Shown here one piece after another: positions 21,472 through 30,900 of a stretch of DNA of 64,000 nt; within the stretch, counting starts at the first letter, position 1, and each line of letters begins with the position of its first letter. The notes under the pieces were generated by a model. The model was not told where the DNA came from. It ran no database searches and saw nothing but the letters and a program-made list of their open reading frames with translations. A program made the translations under genes and the position numbers. Source of the DNA: Acorus gramineus. Lineage: Eukaryota; Streptophyta; Magnoliopsida; Acorales; Acoraceae. The stretch lies in NCBI GenBank assembly GCA_030737835.1, contig JAUJYN010000018.1, positions 2,232,001 through 2,296,000 of the forward strand, read 5' to 3'.

Positions 21472-21611
21472 CTCCCTCATGAAAGACAACAAAAGGTAAT
21501 CCTCTTATGCTTCCTTCCAATAAACCTGACTAGAATGCAATCTCCCCTCTAGGAAAACTAGGATTTCCCAACCCTCAAGTCTGACCCTCCTCCACTTTGC
21601 ATTATAACATC

Positions 21612-21770
21612 CTTTACTACTTTAAGCCGCACACAGCTGCGCACCCCTTTACTGCTTTAAGTCACACACAGCTGCACACCCTTTCCTGCTTTAAGCTACA
21701 CACAGCTGTGCACTCATTTACTGCTTTAAGCAACACACAGTTGCGCACTCCTTTACCGCTTTATTTATTG
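21612..21770. repeat. 35-bp tandem repeat in the gag leader
   Basis: At least four diverged copies of a unit with TTTACTGCTTTAAG followed by ACACACAGCTGCGCAC are spaced 34-35 bp apart (TTTAAG at 21621, 21656, 21690 and 21725). It lies between the primer site and the gag ATG. It may be packaging-related or a neutral expansion. Confidence 0.75.
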
Positions 21771-21817
21771 CTTTAAGTCTACATTCATCTTCACCTAGGC
21801 TTTTCCATATTCACACC

Positions 21818-23618
21818 ATGGAGGCCTACGCCCATGAGAAAATAGTGGAGGAGAAAGACAACTAGAGAAACCAAACCGCTCAATTCCTCAGCCACCTAGA
21901 GGAGAGGATGGCTACCCTAGGATACCATTCGATCGAGGACATGTTCAATGACCTCACAAACTATCACCAAGCCAAGACCTTGAAGCAGGAAACTCCTGTA
22001 AAGACCCCCAAGGCTTGTCCCACCCCCAATACATTACCGACACCTGGCTTCTCGGTAAATCCGAGTCCAAGCCTCTTTTCTCCCCCAACCTTTTTCTTCG
22101 CCCCACCATCCCCGCAAATCCAATATTCCAAACAGCATCTGCCCCGAGCCCTTCCAAAGCCACCCACAACCCGAGACCACTAAACAGCCCTCTCGGGGGA
22201 GAAGCGTTGGATGAAACCATCTGGAGAATCCTCTCTGAAACTGGCCCTTCTACCCCCAAACACATGTCTCTGCACAACCTGAGATAGATCCTGTCAGTCC
22301 ACCTATCGGAGGGATTTAAAATTATGAAATTTCACCAGTACAACGGTCGTGGAGACCCAGACATTCATTTGACTGCCTTTTATCTAGACGCCCGACCATT
22401 TCTAGATAACCAACCTCTGCTAGTATTCCTCTTCCAAAAATCATTGGAAGGAGAAGCACTGCAATGGTTCTCCACCCTCCTTATAGATCATTTGTCAAAC
22501 TTTTCGGCTGTAAGCGAGAAGTTTCTGGGCCGCTACGGTTATTAGAGGATTAGGACCCCCTCTATTTCAGACCTAACCGTAGAAAGAATGAGGCCTAGGG
22601 AGGAATTTGAATAGTACGCGTCCAGGTTGCGCACCCTAGTTTACCGAACTGGCCTGCAATTAACGGAATGTCAAGAAATTGACATGATGTTGCAAAGCCT
22701 GTGTGCAAAGCTCCGTACGAGTCTTTCGTACGGGGACTGCACCACGTACCAGCTTCTCATTGACTGCCACAACAGGATTTCCCGTTGTGCAGCCCCAGCA
22801 GTCCAAACCCAGTCCCCACCTATCAGCCATAGGGTTGGACAACCGCCAAGAAAGGCACAAACCCCCACGGTAGAGGGGATCACACAAATTTTGGCACTCT
22901 ACCCAAACGGAGCACGAGTTCCTGATCAAGGATCAGCTCCGAGACAGTATACACCTAGTCCATCTGAATATGTGCCGCCTCAGCAAGCCAACCAAAACTT
23001 CATTCCTCGATCAGTACCCACCCCCATGCCGATAAGACAAAACCCATTAGTCCAAAGTCCTTCAGTCTAGAGCCCCATAATTCAAAGCCAAGGCCAAACT
23101 AGGACTCCCCCTGCTTATTCCGCTCCCCCAAGAGCACAAAAGCTAACCCCTAGGTAGCCTACACAAAGGTCCTACAATGAAGTCTCCCTTCCAACATCCT
23201 ATTGCCCAAGACGGATGGGAAAGAGGGACTCTTACCCACCCCTCCAAGAAACCATGACAAGGATTTTTAGGGTGATGATGGACACCAATAGTATCTCCCT
23301 CCCTGCTGCTAGGCCCTCACTCCCCGGGGCCAACATCGCGTGTTACTGTCAGTACCATCAACAGCATGGTCACAACGTAGAACAATGCATTGTCTTTCGG
23401 GACTTTGTTTATGATTTAAATGATGACAGGCACCTTGATTGGGCCATGATAAAAGGCCATCTGAGCCAGGGCAATCCCCAAGCAAACAAGCCACTTGGCA
23501 TATTCACTGACCCTATGCCAGATCACGATCAAGCCTCCACTTCCAGAGCCCACACTGTCAACATTGTTAGGAGGGGGAGACATCCGCCACCAGAGCCAAG
23601 CAGCTTAGAGGCACTACC
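21818..23618 (+). pseudogene. gag: Gag of a Tat-like element, multiple stops, 3' truncated
   Basis: The likely start is ATG 21818 (MEAYAHEKIVEEKDN then TAG). The capsid core reads KFHQYNGRGDPDIHL, LFQKSLEGEALQWF, LSNFSAVSEKFLGRYGY, the usual retrotransposon Gag pattern (PF03732-like). A late zinc-knuckle-like block CYCQYHQQHGHNVEQC lies near 23337. Internal stops occur after DN (21864), LR, GYGY-like (22543), EEFE and SPSV, mostly TAG or TGA where CAG or CGA would fit. At 23618 the gene is cut by a Tekay LTR piece. No pol of this element remains. Confidence 0.75.
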
Positions 23619-25131
23619 TGTTGTGTCTGTGTCATTTGGAGCGCTTTGTTTGAAGATTTGGGTACATAATTTTTTTTCCTAAGTTATGTATTCCTGATTT
23701 GGTATTTGGATTTGATTTTGTTAAAATCCAAGATGAAAAGGTTTAATTATGATTTTATTATGAGATGTCCAATTTTGAGTCAGCTTTCGTACAGAAGTGG
23801 AATTAGATCAACTGGATTCTTGTAGTAAAAGTTATGGGTATTTTTCCAAGTATACCCCGGGGATGGAAATTCTGGCAGCAGCCCTGTTCCATGTTTGGCT
23901 CTAATTTCGGAATAGCTGGAGGGATTATCTGATCTTTCCATGAACATGAAAGTTGTAGATAATCTTCTTAGCTTTCCATCGGTCTTGGAATTGAGCTATT
24001 CGGAGCTGTATCGGGGAAGTTATGGCTGTTCCAGTGAAGCTTGCGCAGAATTTCTAGTCGAAGGGTGACTTAGTAATTCCCCCTTAAGATATTTTGATAA
24101 ATATCTCTTCTCCTCTCTCTCTACCCCTCCCAAAAATCCCACGAGTAGCTTTTCTTGCCTCTCTTTCTCTTTTCATTTGCCCCCCCCCCCCCCCCCATGT
24201 GTTTGATGAAAGGTCTCAAAGAGAAGGAAGAGGTGGTGGAGGGAGTGGTGGTTGATCTTGTGTTCTTGTGTTGATGTTGTTTGTTCCCCTCTCTCTCAAG
24301 CTCTTTGCATGGAATACCCCCCCTGTTTTGCTGCCATGGAGGGCTGAGGAGGCAGAGGAGAGGTGGTGGTGGTCGTGGTGGTCTCGGTGGTGGTGTTTCG
24401 GTGCCCGAAGGGCCCCCGAACCTCCCCCTTTTGTTCCCCCTCCAATGTGAGCTCCTTCCCTCCTTTTCTTGATTTTCTTGGCTTAAGGGGTTGGTTGGGG
24501 AGTCATGCATGCTAGGTAGAGGTGTTAGGGTGTGTGTGAGGGGTTGAGATGGGTGAAAATGTGGTTAGAATGGGCTGGGTGCGTGCTGGGCGTCGTCTAC
24601 TCGCGTGCGCGCGCAGGCGGGCGAAGGAGAGCGCTGGCGGGTGCGCAGACGCGCGCTGGCGAGTGTGCGCAGGGGTGCGAGCAGGGGTGCGCGCGGGTGC
24701 GCGCGGGCGTGCGCACAAGCGTGCGCGCGCGGGCAGGGCGCCTGGGCACTGCGCCTGGGCGCGAGGCAGGGCGCCTGGGCAGTGCGCCTGGGCGCGGAGC
24801 TGGGGACCAGTGCGCGCACGTGCGTGCGTGTGGGTGCTGGGGCGTGCGCGGGGTGCTGCGCGTGGGGCGCGGGCTGGACGCGCGGTGCACGCGAGCGCAC
24901 GCGAGCATGCGCATGCGTGGGGCAGCGCGTCGGGGCGCGCGGGCAAGGGCGCGACAGTTCGCCGATGGTGTCGGGGTGCGTGCGTGCGTGCGCATTCGTG
25001 CGTGCGCGTGCGGATGGCCGTGCGTATGGCTGCCCGGGGGTGCGGGAGTGAGTTGGGGTGCTCGGGCTAGCGTGCGTACGGGCCGTATGTACGTTTGCCC
25101 GAGTATTGTGTATTTTTTGTGTATTTTTAGT
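23619..25131 (+). mobile_element. mosaic Tekay LTR 5' part (subtype III start, subtype I-like body)
   Basis: It starts TGTTGTGTCTGTGTCATTTGGAGC (subtype III). A poly-C run is at 24181-24196, the exon-1 donor region near 24449 is decayed (AATGTGAGC), and the CG-rich body (24600-25060) ends with a subtype I-like stretch (GTACGTTTGCCCGAGTATTG). It stops abruptly at 25131 against the second LTR of the gag-only element, before any micro-exon. It replaces whatever pol the host element had, together with the first ~220 bp of the host's 3' LTR. Confidence 0.75.
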
Positions 25132-26127
25132 GTATCCGACCCCAAACCGCCTCCTTGGATGGGACATAAAGCGACATTTAATGCTGATGATTACGGCGGT
25201 TTTTGCCCTTTAGCCAGCCCATCTTGGCTGGTTTAACCTTAGTAACCGACCCAAGCCATCGCTTGTCAAAAATGGGATACTGGCAAGTCATGATTGGGGC
25301 GGCTATTTAAGAGTAGCCGCCCCTCACTGGGCGGCTAGTTGAAACTAGCCGCCCCTCACCTAGACATTGTCAGAGAGCAAAGATCTAATGGGAAGTCAAA
25401 TCAAGCACCTTATTATCCATTTTTGATCTATTGTCCAGTGGACACTCTCCTACACCTTTTTTACTATAAATAGGGGGTCTCCAAGCACTTCTTCATCATC
25501 AATCAACCAAGATGCAATCCATACCCACGCTCACAAATCAACCCACAAACCCTTCACCACTTTGAAACCCTTGAGAGAGAAAGTGAGAGAGAAACCCGTT
25601 TCCTACACCAAATCACTCTCCAACTCCCAGGTTAAACCTAGCTTAACTTTTGTCAACACCCAAAAACCAGCCGCCCCCCACTATGCGGCTAAACCCGACT
25701 ATCCGGCCCTTCCCCTAGCACATCTGAGTTCCAATTCTCCTTTAGTCAAGTTCTCGAAGCAGAAGAGGATCCCTGTCTTCACCTCTATGTATAACATGCT
25801 CGTGTCTCAGAGCGGAGACCTCACAAAGTCCCCCACGAAGGCGATCAAATCCAACACCCGACTTTTTCCTACTTTTTTGAGAAAAGCAGGTGGCGATCAC
25901 AACCACCCCTGAATCCTCCTGAGGACCTATCCACCGCCTCAGCCAAGAATGAAAAACCAATCCACTACCCCTTCTAAGAGACGATCTGACCGAGCCTGCC
26001 AAGGCGCGCACCGGATCCGAACCTCCAAAGAACCCCCACACACGTAGACCCCAAAGGACCATAAGAGGGGGGAAGGCTTTCCGGAGCACGTTGAACCCCA
26101 ACATCCTTCTGAAATCCGATACCGACA
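25132..26127 (+). mobile_element. 3' LTR of the gag-only Tat-like element, 5' truncated
   Basis: It matches 20397-21450 from GACCCCAAACCGCC to the end GATACCGACA. The TATA box is CTATAAATAGGGGG at 25464. The first ~220 bp are missing at the junction with the Tekay fragment. The flank GCGTC after 26127 equals that before 20176, which ties both LTRs to a single insertion event. Confidence 0.85.
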
Positions 26128-26270
26128 GCGTCGTTCGCCGATGAGATAGTCCTTAGACGCCCTTGCCAAGAGAAGCAAGGCGGCCGTAGTTGGCCATCCT
26201 TCTTCCTCCCCCTAGTTATTACCACCTTCCTCCAATGTCCCCTCGGGCAAGGGGAAGGTTGTCGTCTGAT
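26128..26270 (+). pseudogene. distal remnant of antisense ORF B
   Basis: After removing one GCGTC copy this continues ORF B (…GAGAAGAGGCGTC then GTTCGCCGATGAG). It reads through a basic segment around AAGAGAAGCAAGG and a proline/serine stretch, with no clear end. The assignment rests on the target duplication rather than on protein similarity. Confidence 0.45.
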
Positions 26271-26515
26271 CAGTTTCAACCCGTTGAGTGCGACTTCATT
26301 GCTCCATTCGGCTAGTGCGCGACTGCTAGGGCCAAACTGAGTTGAGTGCAAAGAGCGTCCCCAATCAGTTTCAGCCCATTGAGTGCGGCTTCATTGTGCC
26401 ATTCGGCTAGTGCGAGACTGTTAGGGCAAAACTGAGTTGAGTGCAAAGAGTGACCCCGATCAGTTTCTACCTGTTGAGAGCGGCTTCGTCCCGCTGTGTT
26501 ATTCATGCACATAGA
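26271..26515. repeat. 95-bp tandem repeat between ORF B and integrase
   Basis: Units start at 26271, 26366 and 26461, each beginning CAGTTTC and containing TTGAG(T/A)GCGGCTTC and, in the first two, AACTGAGTTGAGTGCAAAGAG. Tandem repeats in the 3' untranslated part are a known habit of Tat/Ogre elements. The position downstream of the minus-strand integrase stop fits that. Confidence 0.85.
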
Positions 26516-26543
26516 AGACTGAAGAAAGGGAGACACTTCTTAT

Positions 26544-27354
26544 TCAATGATAATATTTTTTGAGATGGATTACATTCCATGGTCGGGGAATCTTAGTCCC
26601 GTCCATAGTTTGTAAGTGATAAGCTCCGTTTGGTCCGACCCGTGTGACTTTGAAAGGGCCTTCCCAGTTTGGTCAAAGTTTGCCATCCTTCTTGTTCTTG
26701 GTTTTCGAAAAGACCTCTCTGAGGACCAGGTCGCCAGCTTGAAATCTCTTGTTCAAAACACGTTGATTGTAATATCAAGAAATTTTATTTTGATAATTTG
26801 TTGTTCTTATCACGGCAATCTCCCTCCTTTCATCTTGAAGTTCTAAGTCTTGTATCATCTGGCTGTCATTCTTTGTTTGGTCGAATTCTTGGGTCCGGTG
26901 TATGGGTAGGTTGGTCTCGATTGGCAGGACGGCTTCAATTCCGAATGCTAGTGAGAAGGGAGTTTCTCCTGTAGACCTTCTTGTGGTGGTCTGGTGGGAC
27001 CAGAGGACCAAAGAGAGTTCATCAACTCATTTCCCTTTCGCACTGTCCAGCCTTTTCTTCAAACCATCTACGATAGTTTGGTTTGTGATTTCAGCTTGCC
27101 CGTTGCTCTGGGGATACCGTGGAGTGGAAAAATGATGTTGTATCTTCAGCTCTTTACAGAACTCTTTTATCCGGGCACTGTCAAACTTCTTTCCGTTGTC
27201 TAAGATGATGGAGTGTAGAAATCCAAAGCGACACACTATCTCCTTCCACAAGAAGGCCCTGACCTCGGTATCCCTGATTCTCGCCAAAGGCACCGCTTCA
27301 ACCCATTTGGTGAAGTAATCGGTGCCCATCAGAAGGAAGCGTTTTTGCCGTGGT
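26544..27354 (-). pseudogene. pol: Tat-like integrase: catalytic core and C-terminus
   Basis: On the minus strand the core shows TDYFTKWVEA, IILDNGKKFDS (second catalytic Asp) and PQSNGQAEITN (catalytic Glu), then GETPFSLAFGIEAVLPIE and a C-terminal domain with QAGDLVLRKVF. The natural end IPRPWNVIHLKKYYH stops at 26544-26546. At least two frameshifts (near 26775 and 26610) break it. The first catalytic Asp lies on the far side of the + LTR unit: the frame passes from GLDIIGPMPMA (48515 side) to RQKRFLLMGTDYF here, joined at the target duplication GTGGT. Confidence 0.85.
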
Positions 27355-28797
27355 TGTTATGCCTGTGTCATTTGGAGCCATTTTGGTTAAGCCTTGGTCA
27401 CATCTGGGTCATTCAGGGCCTTTTTCTTTTTCGATCGGAGTCGCTAAAATTTTGGCTTTTAGCCACCTGCGGGAGTTAGAGTACTCTGATTGAAAATCTA
27501 ACTGCATATTATGGGTCCTGGTACCGTTTAGTACTACCCATAAAAATTTCATCAAATTCCGGTAACATTTTGAAAAATATGCAGTTCCGAACCGTATCCG
27601 GGTTTTAAGAGTTCCTGGTTGGTCGAATAGTGTGAGATATTTTGGGGATGTGGTGACCTTTGGTAACCTTACCCCCACCTTGCTTAGGGATGAAGAAACC
27701 TTTGGTTATTTGATATGTGAGTGGGTGAGCCTAACCCTAACCTCACCCCCCCTTAAGGTCACCCCTAGGCACTATTTGGGCATGAAAATGACTTTTTTGC
27801 CCTCTCTCTCTCTCCCCTCTCTCCCATTTCGTGGAACACCTTCTCTCCCTCTCTTGGTCTCTTTTTTTTCTCCTCTTTGTGTGTGAAGAAGGAGGAGGAA
27901 GAAGCAATTGAAGGAAAAGATGAAGAAGAAGCACAAGAAAGAGTGAGAAAGGGTGAGTATGTGTTGTTGTTGTTTCTCTTCTCTCTATCCCCTTCTCATG
28001 CCCCTTTGCACCCCTGTTTTCTTCCATGAAGGGCTTGAGGAGATGCTGATGAGGTGGTGGTAGTGGTGGTGGTTGAGGTGGTCGTGGGTTTGTCGAGAAC
28101 CCCACATCTCCTCATTTTCCCTCCCCCTGTTTTGGTAAGGGGCCACTCTGTATTTTAAAGATCTCAGTGCATCTAGTATTTAGAGACACATTTTTAGGAT
28201 TATGTCTGCATATGATATGATCATCTATGTGTCTAGTTGTTATATATGAAATTTGGGATCATTATGATATCTGTGGTGTAAGTTAGAACCTGTTTTGCAT
28301 GGCCTGTCCAGATTCGCGTAGGAATTGACCTGCTTCTGGAAATAATTTATTTCGGGCTTGTAGAGGAAAAATTAGGTTCTAATGTCTTCATGGATTATGA
28401 TCCCAGCATATCAGAGAATGTGCACGTTTTATTTCATAATTTGTGGAAGTGTATTGGGTGCTGTGGAGATCAATTAGTAGGGCTGGTTGCAGCAGGTTTG
28501 GCAGTTTTGTTTGGTTGAGTGTCAAGGAGTTGTTTGCATGTGTCTTGTGTGATAATATGGAAGTATAAGGGGTTAGGGTCCTCATGAAGTAGGCTTATAT
28601 GTGTGATAGGAGGTTCCATAATTTAATTGTGGATCATTGGTTGTGTTTTGCAGATCTCGTAGACCGGACGCACGGTGATCTGGGTATCGGTGAGTGGTTC
28701 GATGCAATCTTTCGGGAGGCATTGGATGCACATAATCGTGCGTCGCGCATTTGTTGGGCACCCTGATAAGTAGTATGGTCATGTCTAACCCATAATA
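27355..28797 (+). mobile_element. solo Tekay LTR (subtype II), piece 1 of 3
   Basis: It starts TGTTATGCCTGTGTCATTTGGAGCC. The five bases before it (GTGGT) recur at 48515-48519 after piece 3, so 27355-48514 is one insertion. The exon-1 donor is GGTAAGG (GT at 28135), and the micro-exon is 28654-28689 (open: DLVDRTHGDLGI). It is cut at 28797 by a minus-strand unit and continues at 39888. Confidence 0.88.
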
Positions 28798-29195
28798 TGT
28801 CACACCCCAGGGCGGCCGTCCCCGAGACGTGGCAATAATAAATGTCAGCTATCAATACCTAAGGTTAATAAAGACTCCAACAACAATACACAAGGTGGCA
28901 AAGCAAGATAATGATAACTGACTGAAAAGCGGAAGCATAATATATAAACAATGTCTGTAAATCAAAAACATTATTACAGACTCGAATACACAATCACTGT
29001 CCTGTGAGAGCCAAGTCTAGACCAAAGAAAATACAACTTGTGCCACATGCACGAATTACAATACATACATTGACTCTAGGACTGCTGACAGCCTCGCACT
29101 CGCCATCCGCCGGAAGAACGCTCCACGCCCATAAGACCACGCCACAGGAAAGCGCCAGCTCCACGTCGAACACTGCCCCTGAAAAGAAACAGTAT
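28798..29195 (-). mobile_element. 3' end of a minus-strand Tekay LTR (subtype II type)
   Basis: It begins TGTCACACCCCAGGGCGG and matches the 3' 400 bp of subtype II LTRs, with the last-exon region on the minus strand. At 29195/29196 it switches within GTATGC to subtype I sequence. The left flank TAATA and the right flank of the far end (39888-39892, TTATA) differ at one position, consistent with an old 5-bp target duplication for the unit 28798-39887. Confidence 0.7.
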
Positions 29196-30852
29196 GCATA
29201 CTACATATTAATCATGCTTGCATGGATTACATATTACACAAGTTAAAATTGACCATGGTGCCCAAGGGGAGGACAGTATACGCCCAAGTGCATATAGCGC
29301 CTCCCTACTGGGTTGGATTGTACCACTCACCAATAACCGGGTCGTCGCGCGACCGTCCGTCAAGATCTGCAAGACAGGGTAATCAACTCGGTGAGTAAAA
29401 TACACAAATATAACAAAAAATATACTAAAATACCCAACACTTGGACAAGCGTACATACGGCCTGTACGCACGCGAGTCCGAGCACCCCGACTCACTCCCA
29501 AACCCCCGGGCAGCCGTACGCACGGCCACCCGACCCAGGCGCACAGCCACGCCCCAGCCCGCATGCCCAGACGCACTGTCGAGCCCCGGCCCGCATGCCC
29601 GGACATGCCTGCCGAGCCCCCCGGGTGCACCGCGCGCTCTATGCGCCCCAACGCAGCAACCCGCGCGCACCACCGGCTTGCCTCACCGCGCACGCACAGC
29701 ATGCCTGCGCCTCTGCGCAGCGCTCCGCGCGCACGCCCCCGCACGGCGCCCTGCGCGCAGCATCGGCACGCGGCACCCACTGCGCCTCTGCGCAGCGCCC
29801 CGCGCACACGCCCCCGCACGGCGCCCAGCGCGCAGCACCCGCACACTCCTACTCCACCCGCGCGCACGCGCGCGTGCCCTGCCACCTGCTCTGCCTGCCT
29901 TGCCCTGCCTGCCCGCGCGCGCAGGCCCGATGAGCCCGCACTGCCCGAGCCGGCCTACCACCCCAACCGCCACCCACTACCACCAACAGCCACCCAAACC
30001 ACCATAAAAGCCATACACACCCAAAAACACCTCCTAATCAAGCATCTAAACAAGAAAGGAAGTAAAGGAAACCTCACCCAAGGAAGGAAAGGAAGGAAGG
30101 GAAGATCGGTTGCTCTTCGCGCACCGAAACACCACCTCAAGGACCACCACCACCAAGATCTCCTTCAGCCCTCGAAATGGCTGAAATCAGAGGAGAAAAG
30201 GGGGCATGAGAGGGGGTCACACTTGAGGGAACTCGAATCCGAGACCACCGGAAGATAGATCGGGAGCTCACCTATCTTTTCTCTTCTTAGGGTTTTTGGT
30301 TTCCACCACTATAGCTAGGTCTTAAAGAGGATTTAAAGAGAGGAGGAGAGAGAGATTTGGGTGGAGAAGATGATGAATAGTGGGGGAAATGTTGTAGTTG
30401 TGGGATTTTATTATCCTCACACCCACACCACACACACTCACACCACTTAGATTAGCCCTAATTAGGTTTAGGCTAGGATTAGGGAGGTTTAAGTGAGCTT
30501 TGACTTGGGTCAACCCAACCACACAAAAAGACAAAAGAGTTGACCAAGTCATGGGCCCACATTGACCAAGTCAAGTCTCCCAATGACTTCTCGCTCGGTC
30601 AAAACCCGGATACGCTTCAGAACTGTGAAATTCTGAAACGTTACCGGAATTCGATGAAATTTTCGTGAGTGGCTTGAAATGGCACCAGGACACATAATAT
30701 GCAGTTAGATTTTCAATCGGAGTCCTCAAACTCAGGATGATAGCTAACAGTCCAAAATTTTAGCGGTTCCGATCGAAAAACGAAAAAAACTGAAAAACTG
30801 CCAGAATGTTCCAATGGTTACCAGAAGGCTAAAAAGTGACACATATATAACA
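29196..30852 (-). mobile_element. 3' LTR of Tekay element 1 (subtype I, its own 3' end lost)
   Basis: It ends at 30852 with TGACACATATATAACA directly beside the polypurine tract, which defines it as the 3' LTR. On the minus strand it has an exon-1 donor (exon edge 30078, GGTGAGG), a CG-rich body and a micro-exon (29331-29366, open: DLDGRSRDDPVI). A TTGAC cluster is at 30499-30602. It is close to the matching parts of 36564-37763 and 59806-61188. The terminal ~1 kb is replaced by the subtype II piece on the left. Confidence 0.8.
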
Positions 30853-30866
30853 TTCTCCCCCCCTTA
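30853..30866 (-). promoter_or_regulatory. polypurine tract, Tekay element 1
   Basis: On the minus strand TAAGGGGGGGAGAA precedes the LTR start TGTTATATATG. The same tract is at 61189-61202 in element 2. Confidence 0.8.
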
Positions 30867-30900
30867 GGAAATTTTGTCCTCAAAATAAATACAAGAACAT

